From: Albula goreensis
Lineage: Eukaryota; Chordata; Actinopteri; Albuliformes; Albulidae
Assembly (NCBI GenBank): GCA_022829145.1
Contig: CM040747.1
Coordinates: forward strand, 38,952,052-39,016,051
DNA: 64,000 bases
Reading direction: 5' to 3'
Shown here in pieces: positions 22,650-33,591 of this stretch (within the stretch, counting starts at the first letter, position 1; every line of letters starts with the position of its first letter). The notes beneath the pieces were generated by a model, which did not search any database, was not told the DNA's origin, and saw only the letters and a list, made by a program, of their open reading frames with translations. The translations under genes and the position numbers were made by a program.

Positions 22650-23030
22650 GTTTAGCAAGTTTTTAAGACTCTGTTTATTAGTTTTCTTAGACAAAGTATT
22701 ATTACAAACTGCACTAGAATCATACTAAACAAAAATAATACAAAAAAAATATGTTCGGAAGTGGTAATAGCAATAATAATCAACTGGTCACAAAACACAC
22801 ACATAAGATGAATTACAGATGACTAGTGAAAATGATATTTTAAAATAAAATTATGAAAAAAAGAATAAAAATAAATCAAAATAAAGATACATAAAAATAT
22901 CAAAATGAAAATGAAAATATCACAATGAAAGTTTTGAGAGTTTTGCTTGAGATATGAAATTTAAGGGCTCCATATCTTAGAAAAGAGTTGCAGTTTGCCT
23001 CTTGAATTGTATTTTATTTTTTCCAGACTG
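22650..23030. other. AT-rich spacer, nothing recognised
   Basis: A-rich low-complexity DNA between the minisatellite and the LINE fragment. No gene or signal is seen. Confidence 0.6.
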
Positions 23031-23036
23031 ACTGAC

Positions 23037-23960
23037 TCAAGAACCATCCGGACTCAAGAACCAGCATTTATAAGATGGAGTAGGCAGTTTCCAGTCCATG
23101 AGAATTAACCATCTGGCTAAGAGAGTAAAACAGGCTGCAGCATGTGAATCAGTCCTAGTTAAAACCACATCATCTGGAAATATGCCAAAGATAGCAGCTA
23201 TGGGGTTTGATGGAATGTCTGTACTGTAGACATTGGAGAGCATTTTGAAGACAGGCCCCCAAAACCTAGACAACTGAGGGCAACTCCAAAATGACTGGAA
23301 TAACATGGCAAGTTCAGTCTTACGTTTGTTCGCATGTAGGGCCTAACTCTTAAAAGACTGTCCAGAGGTTTTCTCTAGACTAATGGATTCGATGTAATAC
23401 TTTGAATTGTATTCGGCTATGTCTGGCACTAAAAGAAGACCCATGAACTCTACGCACATACTTTCATCAAAGATGACCCCCCGATCATCCTCCCACCTTG
23501 ATTTGGGTACAGTCCATGGGGGGGGTTTGCTATCTGTTAAATACAGTGTATGTATTTAATATCGCCCCTTTTGGACACATTACCTCAGGCAATTTGTCAA
23601 CTGTTGATCTAGGAGGCAATAAAGGACATTATCTGAATTTCACCCTGACGAAATCTTGTTATATGCGAGTAAAGGAAAAAGTGGGAACCTGGTATATTGA
23701 ATTTTCCCTGAAGTTGAGTAGAGGAAGCAAAATGATTGTTTTTGTGTTCCTGATCAATTTGAGAAAGACCATTCATGACCCAAGTGTGAAAGTCTCTATT
23801 GGAAAATGATGGAGGGAACAGAATATTTCTATGAATTGGCCCCAAGGTGGAAAATTCTTTCACACCAAAATTCATCTGAAATTGTGTCTAGATCTCAAAA
23901 GTCTGTCTGATGATTGGATTACATCCAAATGTGTTTATTTTAAGGGGAACAGATGAAGTC
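23037..23960 (-). mobile_element. L1/Tx1-type LINE fragment (3' part of ORF2)
   Basis: Minus-strand frames encode the region after the reverse transcriptase of an L1-like ORF2. One piece has FSTLGPIHRNILFPPS followed by a THFFRF-like stretch (SHFFLYSHITRF). A second has LFQSFWSCPQLSRFWGPVFK and FTLLARWLILMDWK, which match the usual tail of fish L1/Tx1 proteins. Frames are broken between about 23310 and 23600, so this is a dead 5'-truncated copy. The family was recognised from motif wording, not from a search. Confidence 0.75.
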
Positions 23961-24345
23961 AGCAGGGAAACTAAGGAGGCTGGTTTAGCAGATACTGATT
24001 CTATCTGAACCCAGAGTGACATCAGCGGGTCATTGTGGGAAAGAGACCGTCATGTCCCTGCTTAGGGTACACAGGATACCAAAAACACACGGCCAAATAA
24101 AAAGCAAACTAGCCATGAAAATCAGGAACAGACACTTTTCAGAAAAGAACACACGACTCTGTGGTGGACCTTTATTTTAAAACAACCTCACACATCCAGC
24201 GCCAACATTCACCTCCCTCGTATATACCTTCATTTACCCTAATATACATTTTGTCACAACCAATCAGAGAGCTGTGTTTACCCATGGCCAAGTAATGGTC
24301 AGTTTCTTCAGTTAGTATCTGTAGGGTTTAGCAGGTTTATGTAAG

Positions 24346-24735
24346 GTGAAGGGAATGCTGGGTAGTGAGGTGGCTGGATCAGACACAGATCATCATGGGT
24401 CTGATACAGAGAGGAGGAGATCCCACCCTCCCTGTGCCACTGCCCTGTTCTGTTACACATTATCTGCTTATTCCACATTCATTCTTATTATCACTGTTAC
24501 TGTAATTGATGTTATGTCAGCTGGTTTCTTAGCCGGTTTTGTTTTTGTTGTTATTGTTTTTACTTCCGTGTTTCACTGTCATGTGCTTGTGTTTATGTTT
24601 ACCTCATGTGTTTTCCTCAGCTTTGTGCAAATTATATGGCAAGCAAATATAAGACAGGAGAAAGTACAACTTTACCTGGGCCCATCTCAAACGACTGTAC
24701 TGTTCTCTCTTTGTACCAGACACAACACTCTGTAA
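24346..24735 (+). other. Repeated open frame with hydrophobic segments, copy A (129 codons)
   Basis: The frame starts MKGMLGSEVAGSDTDHHGSD, continues through about 60 largely hydrophobic residues (for example VIDVMSAGFLAGFVFVVIVF) and ends early compared with the copy at 39746 because CAA has become TAA. One extra isoleucine codon relative to copy B keeps the frame. I do not recognise a family. It belongs to the repeated V-unit flank and may be chance coding potential in a duplicated segment. Confidence 0.3.
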
Positions 24736-24903
24736 CAACACCATGTCAATGAAAGTCAACTAACCAAACCATTATTGACTTACCTAACAAGGCAAAACAA
24801 GCACTTTTGGTTTTTATATAAAGGTACCCTTTCAAGGTACCCCTTAGCTCTGTCAAAACAATACCCAGGATAATGCAATGTTTTAGCTGAGCTACAAGCA
24901 AAG

Positions 24904-24908
24904 CGTAT
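24904..24908. repeat. Left target-site duplication CGTAT
   Basis: CGTAT here and again at 29421-29425 flank the LTR element. The paralogous flank at about 40311-40320 has a single uninterrupted AAAGCGTATATAGTGC, the empty site. Confidence 0.93.
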
Positions 24909-25958
24909 TGTTGGAAGGCCAGCTGAAGGGAGTGGATTCTCCCGCAAAAATGAGAACTGACAGCAAAGGTTGGCAGTGCTCCCCCAAGGTGGAAAAATTT
25001 ATTTTCAAAAAAAGTTTGGCAAAAACCCAAAATAAACAGATACAACGTAAATAAATCCCAAAATAAACAAAATAATTAAAGAAAACTAATTTAAACTCAA
25101 TAAATTCAAATCAAAAGGCGTGTCAATAATTTGCCCAACACAAGAAAGGAAAAGGCTGCTACCTAACATCAGTAGCAATCGCCACTACTGTCCTCCTTGA
25201 GGCCCAAAGCACTACTGGCTAAAATAGAGAAAAGGTACGAATCTCCTCCCTCTATGGACTGTACCATTCCTACTTAATCAATTACAATAAGACAATATAC
25301 AAATCTATACAATAATTACATTTACACATACAGAACACAATTATAACAATTAAACAATACATACATACACTTATAAGGATTAAAACACCACAATTCAATT
25401 CAATAATTTCCCCAATGGAAATTACTTCGCTCCCCCCACTGTTATACACAGAAGTCCGCCAACCCAACAAGTTATTAAAACCTCGCGAGACCCTTGTTCG
25501 CATCTTCTCCCGGAACAAGGAAGTTGGTGCGCAGCCAAACAAACATCTCAGGTGAGTAAATATCCCTGTACATCAATGACCATTATCTTGAATCTATATA
25601 TATCGCGAATACGTTGTTTTATATACAGACCCACTTACTCAAGCACAGTTGGTAACAGTAGTATTAAGTTTGAAATGTTCGCTAAACATAAACAAAGATT
25701 TGGCGCCGTAAATCTACGTTAAATGCCGGCTTTACATACAAACTTAAGACATGTCACCTACCCTTTCGTCTTGCAGGTGCTGTAGTTCCGATAACCATCG
25801 ACCCAAAGCAAGAAAACTCATGCCATCGACAGTGTGTTCTAACTATGTACTCAATAAAACTCAACAGGGTAAAAGTGTTCGTTGTGGCTTGATTACACAC
25901 ATGCGCAGTCTCTGAAGGTAAAACAAAAGAACTGGAACGGAGAATTCGCTCCGTGACA
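24909..25958 (-). repeat. LTR of the Ty3/gypsy element (3' LTR by element orientation)
   Basis: A terminal repeat of about 1.05 kb, near-identical to 28378-29420. Read on the minus strand it begins TGTCACGGAGCG and ends CTTCCAACA. It carries many single-base indels relative to the other LTR, which suggests age or assembly noise. The open frames inside are not genes. Confidence 0.95.
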
Positions 25959-26163
25959 TTTCCTCCCTTCTGCAGCGGGAGCTCACGGCCTGGTCCATCA
26001 AAGGCCCTCTGTAGGTCAGAATTTCAACCTCACCATCTAGTCTCCTCCTCTGAAGACGTGACAGGAAGTCAGCCACCTGATTTGCTGACCCCGCCCTGTA
26101 CTGGATGGAAAACTTAAATGGCTGAATGGACAGATACCATCGAGTGATGCGGGATTGAGTCAC
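25861..26163 (-). pseudogene. LTR element: RNase H-like tail of pol
   Basis: The frame contains RITRWYLSIQPFKFSIQYRA, then GSANQVADFLSR, the usual end of a gypsy RNase H region (asparagine and aspartate in NxVADxLSR). Upstream, to about 26520, further RNase H-like pieces lie in other frames with stops. It is non-functional. It ends just before the polypurine tract, and no integrase follows. Confidence 0.75.
25959..25971 (-). other. Polypurine tract
   Basis: On the minus strand AGAAGGGAGGAAA directly precedes the LTR start TGTCACGG. This is the expected plus-strand DNA primer site of an LTR element. Confidence 0.85.
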
Positions 26164-26525
26164 GCATCTTCTGTAGCCACTGCAATGCTCGATGATCAGT
26201 CTCTAGCAAAAGTCCTTCCCAGCAAATAATAACGGAGGGATTCGAGCGCCACTTTATGGCGAGACACTCCTTCTCCACCGTTGAATATCTTGTCTCCTGG
26301 GAAACAGCTTACGGCTTAGGAAAGCCACAGGTTTGCGCCACCTTCCCTCCTTGGAGTAAAACAGCTCCCAGACCTAGGCCTGAGGCATCCGTTTGGAGGA
26401 TAAAGGGCTGTTGGAAATCAGGGTCTGCAGCTCTGTCTCTGCACACAAGGCTCCCTTTAAATCTTGAAAAGCAGCCTCACTCCGGAGTCCACACCACTTT
26501 ATTTGGTGCCGAGTTCTTTGTTAGG

Positions 26526-26726
26526 TCAGTAAGACAGCTGCTCTGGAAGAAAAATTAGGACAAATTTCCTGTACCAACCAACTAAACCAAGAAAGGATCT
26601 CACCTTCTTCTTCGTGGTCGGTGGCTGGCAGGACTGGATTGCCTCCACTTTGCTGAGCTGAGGACGCAGGACTCCACCCCCAACAACAAATCCCAGATAT
26701 TTCACTTCTCCTTGGCTAAGGCACAT
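26526..26726 (-). pseudogene. LTR element: tail of reverse transcriptase
   Basis: The frame has VKYLGFVVGGGVLRPQLSKV followed by KKVRSFLGLVGWYRKF, the standard post-catalytic part of gypsy RT. The catalytic palm with its YxDD box is absent; the preceding frame jumps from the protease region to INPAKCALAKEK, so the RT core was deleted. Confidence 0.85.
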
Positions 26727-27735
26727 TTCGCAGGGTTGATGGTGAGGCCTGCAGCCTCCTCTGTACTAGCCTTGTACTGGAGCTTGTCCCTGCGCTTTGC
26801 CTGCTTAGTTTTGCGTGTTTTCCCTGGCGCTACTTCACCCCTGTCTTCAGCAAACGGTAAAGCCTGGAAACCCTCTCGTGCCGCCTGGGACCGAGTAACC
26901 ACATTGCAAGCCTTAGATTCAGACACTAACTCACATAAAATTGGCAAGTCGTGCCCTAACACCACAGGGTGAGGAAGCTGAGGCGCTAATGCAACAGAGA
27001 GTAAAAAGGTCTGTCCCTCAACAGTTAGATACACATCTGCAGTAGGGTAGGGTTTCACATCCCCATGAACACAGCAAATTTTAACCTCCTGCTGCTCATT
27101 CCACTCCTCCCTAGGAACCAGACTATCAAGTACTAGGGTCTGTGCACTCCCAGTATCTACAAGTGCTTGCATAGCCTGTCCATTCACGAGAACCTTCACT
27201 AGCTGGTCAGCTACAATGTTCTCAACATGAGTCCTAGGTGGCCGTGGAACATAACACAAGCTAGAGGGTTTAGTTCTGGACTTAGCCGGACAATGCGGTT
27301 TAGTGTGCCCTTTCTCCCCACATGAGTAACAGGTAATCTCAGGTCTATTTGTGCTGACACCTGACCTAGGATAAGTGTGTGTATTAACTTTACTCTGGGC
27401 ATGACCATAACCCCCAACACCCCCATCAGACTCACTTCTCGATGAGCGGCTGGTCTGGCGATCAAAGGTGCCACCTCTTCCTCCCCGACGAGCAGACAGG
27501 AACACCTCCGCCAGCTGGGCTGCCTCCTCTGCTGACTTTGGGTCACGTTCCTTGAGCCACACTTCCATGTCTGGAGGAACCATCCGCATGTACTGCTCCA
27601 GGATGAGGATTTCCGAGACTTCCTTCATGGAGTGCTGCTCAGGCTTTATCCACTTATTGTAGAGTTCCTTCAGCCTCACATACAGCTCCCTGGGAGTCTC
27701 ATCAGGTTGGATCTTGGTGGATCTAAATCTTCGCC
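26702..27735 (-). pseudogene. LTR element: Gag C-terminal half, zinc knuckle and protease
   Basis: The frame continues Gag after a one-base shift near 27735. It first has a SCAN-like segment (ELYVRLKELYNKWIKPEQHS, then LEQYMRMVPPDMEVWL), then a CCHC zinc knuckle CYSCGEKGHTKPHC, then an aspartic protease with the active-site motif ALVDTGSAQTLV and the flap-distal stretch VVLGHDLPIL. It ends by fusing into an RT remnant after a deletion. Vertebrate SCAN domains are known to derive from this kind of Gag (Gmr1-like elements). Confidence 0.85.
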
Positions 27736-28332
27736 GTAGGTGTCAGTGTTGATCTCGTATTTCTTGAGGATGGCTTCCTTCACTTTCTCATAGTCGAAGG
27801 TGTCATCAATGTCCATGGTGACATATGCACTGCGTGCCTTGCCAGTGAGAAGAGGCACCAGTCTAATGACCCACTCCTGGTCTGGCCAGTGACAAGTGAT
27901 GGCCATCCTCTCAAACGTGGTTAAAAAATGCTCAATGTCATCATCTTTCGTTAATGGATGCAGTTTTGGCTGTTTGAATTCAGTGAGGGGACGCCCTGGC
28001 CTTCTTAGAGATGGCACTTCCCGGCTTGGCTCACTGACCTCTTCATACTCCTCTGCCTCCCTTGTCCGGAGACTCTCGGCTACCTGCCCCTGAAGTTGCT
28101 TGAAGCTATGTTGCATGCTCTGCCATCTTTGCTCCTGCCGCCTGGACTCCTTCTTCTCGAACTGCTCATCCCGCGCTGCTTGAGACTGCAGAAGTCCTCT
28201 GACCAGGCCCGTCAGCTCTGCCACCACCTCTGAAGTGTTCCTCTGGGGCTGCCCCAACTCCACGGATGACGATGCTGCCTCCGCACTTGGCCCGGGCTCC
28301 TCAGTTCTGTCGTGCCTGGCCTTGGGTGGCAT
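27676..28332 (-). pseudogene. LTR element: Gag N-terminal half
   Basis: The start ATG at 28332 (MPPKARHDRTEEPG) lies 46 bp inside the 5' LTR. A coiled-coil-like, glutamine- and arginine-rich part is followed by capsid sequence (IEHFLTTFERMAITCHWPDQ and LLTGKARSAYVTM). A missing base near 27735 shifts the frame out of the SCAN-like half, so full Gag is not made. Confidence 0.85.
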
Positions 28333-28357
28333 ATTCACTTCTGGAGGGTGATGCTGG

Positions 28358-28375
28358 ATCCCACTTCTGACACCA
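28358..28375 (-). other. Primer-binding site, tRNA-Leu type
   Basis: On the minus strand TGGTGTCAGAAGTGGGAT starts two bases after the 5' LTR. It is complementary to the 3' end expected for a leucine tRNA, including the CCA. Confidence 0.8.
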
Positions 28376-28377
28376 TT

Positions 28378-29420
28378 TGTTGGAAGGCCAGCTGAAGGAG
28401 TGGATTCTCCCCAAAAATGAGAACTGACAGCAAAGGTTGGCAGTGCTCCCCCAAGGTGGAAAAATTTATTTTCAAAAAAGTTTGGCAAAAACCCAAAATA
28501 AACAGATACAACGTAAATAAATCCCAAAATAAACAACAAAATAATTAAAGAAAACTAATTTAAACTCAATAAATTCAAATCAAAAGGCGTGTCAATAATT
28601 TGCCCAACACAAGAAAGGAAAAGGCTGCTACCTAACATCAGTAGCACCGCCACTACTGTCCTCCTTGAGGCCCAAAGCACTACTGGCTAAAATAGAGAAA
28701 AGGTACGAATCTCCTCCCTCTATGGACTGTACCATTCCTACTTAATCAATTACAATAAGACAATATACAAATCTATACAATAATTACATTTACACATACA
28801 GAACACAATTATAACAATTAAACAATACATACATACACTTATAAGGATTAAAACACCACAATTCAATTCAATAATTTCCCAATGGAAATTACTTCGCTCC
28901 CCACTGTTATACACAGAAGTCCGCCAACCCAACAAGTTATTAAAACTCATGAGACCCTTGTTCGCATCTTCTCCCGAACAAGGAAGTTGGTGCGCAGCCA
29001 AACAAACATCTCAGGTGAGTAAATATCCCTGTACATCAATGACCATTATCTTGAATCTATATATATCGCGAATACGTTGTTTTATATACAGACCCACTTA
29101 CTCAAGCACAGTTGGTAACAGTAGTATTAAGTTTGAAATGTTCAAAACATAAACAAAGATTTGGCGCCGTAAATCTACGTTAAATGCCGGCTTTACATAC
29201 AAACTTAAGACATGTCACCTACCCTTTTCGTCTTGCAGGTGCTGTAGTTCCGATAACCATCGACCCAAAGCAAGAAAACTCATGCCATCGACAGTGTGTT
29301 CTAACTATGTACTCAATAAAACTCAACAGGGTAAAAGTGTTCGTTGTGGCTTGATTACACACATGCGCAGTCTCTGAAGGTAAAACAAAAGAACTGGAAC
29401 GGAGAATTCGCTCCGTGACA
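28378..29420 (-). repeat. LTR of the Ty3/gypsy element (5' LTR by element orientation)
   Basis: The partner of 24909-25958. It ends at the right target duplication CGTAT (29421-29425). Confidence 0.95.
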
Positions 29421-31278
29421 CGTATATAGTGCAGAACTGGCTATATTAAAAGAATAAATTCCATTATTTAATTTGCAAACTTCCGACCTTTAGGACTTCT
29501 CTGAGAATTCACTTGTTTTTTGGAGCACAGCGCAGTCCTAATCTCACTCATCTGCTTTTTATATGCACTGATTTAACTGACTTCAGAATGATAGGCCAGA
29601 GATGTCAAGCTCAAAGATATGGTTCAGTACATTCTGTCCCACAGTCACTCAAAGCTAAATGAATGTTCAGTGTTGATTCACAAATTAAGGAAAAAGAACA
29701 GTCCCAGCAGCGAGGTAGTACATGGTCATTCATCATAATTTATGTCTGTACTTTATGTTCAATTCAGTTGTGATGCATCAGTTGTCAGTGTTCTACATTT
29801 GAACTTCCTTCCCATTGTGACATCATAGTTATGGAATGCCATTTTACTCATATTTAAATAAACAAAAACATTTATGACATAATCACATAGATGATAAATT
29901 AGTTGATAAATTGTGAAATAATTCAACAAATGATACTCAACCCATAAAGATAAAATATTATTTCAGCATACTGATTTGCACAAGACCATTATCATGTTTA
30001 AATTTTACTTCATAATGATGAAGTAATGAATTATTTGATCTTTATTTCATAAAATACATTTTATTTACAAATGGCTTTTGAGAGCAATCTGTTTTAATTC
30101 ATAATGAAACTTTGATTTCATAATGTCACTTTTATCTTAATTTCTTTTGAAATGCAATTAATTCAGAATGGAAATAAGAGCACCTTTTGGCAAAACAAGT
30201 TTGCACCAACATTGGCCATTGTCATATACAATGACACCCTTACTTGAGTTACCCCACATAGCTGGCTTGCTAACAAGCAATATTTAGGTAAAACATTAAA
30301 ACTCCTGCAGTTTTGGCCTCTCTGTTAGATTCAGGCACAGAACTGATCGATTAATTTTGAAGTAATTACAAAGAGACACTGCATTTGAGGAAAAGCTTGA
30401 GGTATCTACTTACAGGTCTGAAGGATGTAACTGTCCAAGAAAATTGTGGAACACAATATTGTTCCCTATGATACAAAGTGACCGGTACATTTTGGTATGA
30501 TACACTTGCAATCAATGGCAAGTCCAAATGACATATTAATTGATAGCTGTTTGCATTTTAAGAACATTCCTCTTGTGACATCATCGAGGCTGAAATGCTG
30601 AAAATTCTAAACCTCTTGAACTTACTACTGTTGCTGGGAAACTGAATGATGTGAATTCTGTCCAACTCTATGTTGTAAATTTAAAAGAATAAAATGCTTT
30701 AAATAACAGTACGAGTTCACAGTACTGACCAAGCAAGAGTTTTATAACAGACAATACCTTTTGGAGTCTTATTTACTCTATGATGTTAAAGCACATTCCG
30801 ACACCGTGGTGTTTATGGTCTTTATGGTGATACAGTATTGTATCATTTAATTTCTTGGCCAAATGAGGCAAATTTGAAAAAAAAAAAAAAATGTGTCATA
30901 AAATGACTCTCCAAAGCAAAACTCTATAAAAAAGGTGGGGGGAGACTACAAAACAAGAACATACTCAAACACAAGTTTAAACTCAAAAACAGAGCCAGGT
31001 CAAACAGCCACACAAAGCTCAAAGTCTCATGTGAAAGTCTCATGTGAGAGGCTGTGCTTAAATAGATAAACAGTTAAATAGATTGTGCCTAATTGAAGGC
31101 AAGTGCTCACAGCTGAGTTGATTAGAAATCACTCTCAGGTGAGGCTGCCTGTTCTGTGAGGCCTCTGCTGCTGCAGCTCCAGTTAACTCTCCAGGCTGAG
31201 GGAGGGAACCAGGAGACTGACAGCAGTACAGTGGGAGGAGCTGAGGAGCTTGCTCCTCCCTCCACCTCTCCCAGCACC
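29421..31278. repeat. V-unit flank without a V segment, ends at a gap
   Basis: It follows the right end of the LTR element and is collinear with 40316-41915, the flank of V segment 3. The last bases before the gap (CTTGCTCCTCCCTCCACCTC) correspond to a point about 600 bp before the V segment 3 leader. A V segment would be expected just to the right, where the assembly has 500 N and then NLR repeat DNA. Confidence 0.85.
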
Positions 31279-31778
31279 NNNNNNNNNNNNNNNNNNNNNN
31301 NNNNNNNNNNNNNNNNNNNNNNNNNNNNNNNNNNNNNNNNNNNNNNNNNNNNNNNNNNNNNNNNNNNNNNNNNNNNNNNNNNNNNNNNNNNNNNNNNNNN
31401 NNNNNNNNNNNNNNNNNNNNNNNNNNNNNNNNNNNNNNNNNNNNNNNNNNNNNNNNNNNNNNNNNNNNNNNNNNNNNNNNNNNNNNNNNNNNNNNNNNNN
31501 NNNNNNNNNNNNNNNNNNNNNNNNNNNNNNNNNNNNNNNNNNNNNNNNNNNNNNNNNNNNNNNNNNNNNNNNNNNNNNNNNNNNNNNNNNNNNNNNNNNN
31601 NNNNNNNNNNNNNNNNNNNNNNNNNNNNNNNNNNNNNNNNNNNNNNNNNNNNNNNNNNNNNNNNNNNNNNNNNNNNNNNNNNNNNNNNNNNNNNNNNNNN
31701 NNNNNNNNNNNNNNNNNNNNNNNNNNNNNNNNNNNNNNNNNNNNNNNNNNNNNNNNNNNNNNNNNNNNNNNNNNNNNN
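31279..31778. other. Assembly gap (500 N)
   Basis: The left side is V-unit flank and the right side is the 58-bp minisatellite of an NLR intron. The two do not belong together in any other copy in the window, so a misjoin is possible. Confidence 0.99.
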
Positions 31779-32615
31779 CACATGGAGACAGAGCTTCCAG
31801 TTAACCTCATCCTCTTACTGCAGCTCTAACTCACAGCACACGGAGACAGAGCTTCCAGTTAACCTCATCCTCTTACTGCAGCTCTAACTCACAACACATG
31901 GAGACAGAGCTTCTAGTTAACCTCATCCTCTTCATGCAGCTCTAACTCACAGCACATGGAGACAGAGCTTCCAGTTGAACTCATCCTCTTACTGCAGCTC
32001 TAACTCACAGTACATGGAGACAGAGCTTCCAGTTAACCTCATCCTCTTACTGCAGCTCTAACTCACAGCACATGGAGACAGAGCTTCCAGTTAACCTCAT
32101 CCTCTTACTGCAGCTCTAACTCTCAGCACATGGAGACAGAGCTTCCAGTTAACCTCATCCTCTTACTGCAGCTCAAACTCACAGCACATGGAGACAGAGC
32201 TTCCAGTTACCCTCATCCTCTTACTGCAGCTCTAAATCACAGCACATGGAGACAGAGCTTCCAGTTAACCTCATCCTCTTACTGCAGCTATAACTCACAG
32301 CACATGGAGACAGAGCTTCCAGTTAACCTCATCCTCTTACTGCAGCTCTAACTCACAGCACATGGAGACAGAGCTTCCAGTTACCCTCGTCCTCTTACTG
32401 CAGCTCTAACTCACGGCATGTGGAGACAGAGCTTCCAGTTAACCTCATCCTCTTACTGCAGCTCTAACTCACAGCACATGAAGACAGAGCTTCCAGTTAA
32501 CCTCATCCTCTTACTGCAGCTCTAACTCACAGCACATGGAAACAGAGCTTCCAGTTAAACTCATCCTCTTACTGAAGCTCTAACTCACAGTACATGGAGA
32601 CAGAGCCTCCAGTTT
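31779..32615. repeat. 58-bp minisatellite, NLR gene 2 intron
   Basis: About fourteen copies of the same 58-bp unit seen in NLR gene 1, with slightly more variation. A few further copies lie at about 33265-33400 next to the start exon. Confidence 0.93.
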
Positions 32616-32802
32616 GAATGTGATGTGGTACACCCCACCTACACCTGAGTTTGACAAAGCATTCCTATCCTACACCTGAATGTGAAATGGTACACCATCA
32701 TACACCTGAATATAACATGGCACACCCCACCTACACTTGAATGTTGCCATTGACAGATAAACATAATGATAATGAAGTGTAAATATTCACCCATTTTCTT
32801 AC

Positions 32803-32913
32803 CTTGGATCACCTTTAAATCCTCCACTGAATTGTATGGGTTCTCCCATTGATAGGTCACTCTTCATTGACAGACAGCTGGGTACAGGTGACCCTGCTCT
32901 TTCACTCTGGATC
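32803..32913 (-). CDS. NLR gene 2: N-terminal cassette exon
   Basis: A 111-bp phase 2-2 exon, donor GTAAG, acceptor TAGTAG (an alternative AG lies three bases earlier and also keeps frame). It encodes RIQSERAGSPVPSCLSMKSD, continues LSMGEPIQFSGG and ends GDPR, clearly homologous to but diverged from the four gene 1 copies. Only one copy is visible before the gap. Confidence 0.83.
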
Positions 32914-33444
32914 CTACTAGAGAATAGAAACATTGCATATTTGTTTTAGAGCATGATTTGGTGAAAACAGCCCAGCAATTCAAGGTAACATCAAATATTT
33001 TCTGGCATAAAACAAGCTAATTTTCATACTGTCCTACGAAGAATACTTAATGTACAGAATTACCTTGGTGATCAGTAAAACTGTGGGGAAAACAATTTTC
33101 GCAAGATTTCAATTTCTACAGGTTGTTAAGCACAGCAATATACAATACTGACTCATAAAACACAATGTTGGAACTTGAGGTGCAGAGGCAACATGAAGGA
33201 ACAAGAATTAGAAAATCACCTTGTAGCTGAGAAAGCACTTCAATCTCTCACCTTAAAAGACTCTTAATTCAGCTCTAACTCAGAGCACATGGAGACAGAG
33301 CTTCCAGTTACCCTCATCCTCTTCCTGCAGCTCTAACTTACAGCACATGGACACAGAGCTTCCAGTTAACCTCATCCTCTTATTGCAGGTCTAACTCATT
33401 TATAATGTATTATTTAAAGTACAATCTGTTCCAGATATTCATAC

Positions 33445-33591
33445 CTCTTGCTTTTAGGGCTGGAGGTTCCAGCGCTGGTCTCTGGTTCCCCAGAGAGACT
33501 CATTTTAGAGACAGCGCCCCCTGTCTCAGGAGACTGGAAAATGACTGACCAGAACTGACCATGGAACAGTTCTGACACAGATCTAACAGAC
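33445..33591 (-). CDS. NLR gene 2: translation-start exon
   Basis: The coding part is 33445-33503: MSLSGEPETSAGTSSPKSK plus AG, which joins the cassette exon in frame. The acceptor is GTGTTTACAG and the donor GTATG, as in gene 1. The leader carries an upstream ATG (about 33562) whose 20-codon frame ends in a TGA overlapping the main start (ATGA). MSLSGE is a common start of fish NLRC3-like proteins. Later exons are lost beyond the gap at 31.3-31.8 kb. Confidence 0.87.

Larger units (their letters stand above)
24909..29420 (-). mobile_element. Ty3/gypsy LTR retrotransposon with SCAN-like Gag, internally deleted
   Basis: The element has two LTRs of about 1.05 kb, a 5-bp target duplication (CGTAT), a primer-binding site, a polypurine tract and a minus-strand gag-pro region. 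It inserted into the repeated V-unit flank; the copy at 40.31 kb shows the empty site. Only the RT tail and an RNase H-like tail of pol remain, and I find no integrase, so it cannot move on its own. The internal part is only about 2.4 kb. Frames are broken at several points. Confidence 0.93.

Noticed and set aside
17401-24850. GGTTTTTAT-type strings after V segments considered as J recombination nonamers
   Set aside because: No CACTGTG heptamer lies at 12 or 23 bp, and no FGxGT frame follows.
25282-25542. 86-codon frame, repeated as 83 codons at 28750-29001
   Set aside because: Both lie wholly inside the two LTRs and differ by frameshifts; they are repeat DNA.
31156-31887. Long frames across 13827-14326, 31279-31778 and 50468-50967
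   Set aside because: They consist of unknown bases in the assembly gaps, not coding sequence.
32130-32351. Repeated frames reading METELPVNLILLLQL in the 58-bp array
   Set aside because: The 58-bp period is not a multiple of three and the frames arise from the repeat; the other strand is NLR intron.
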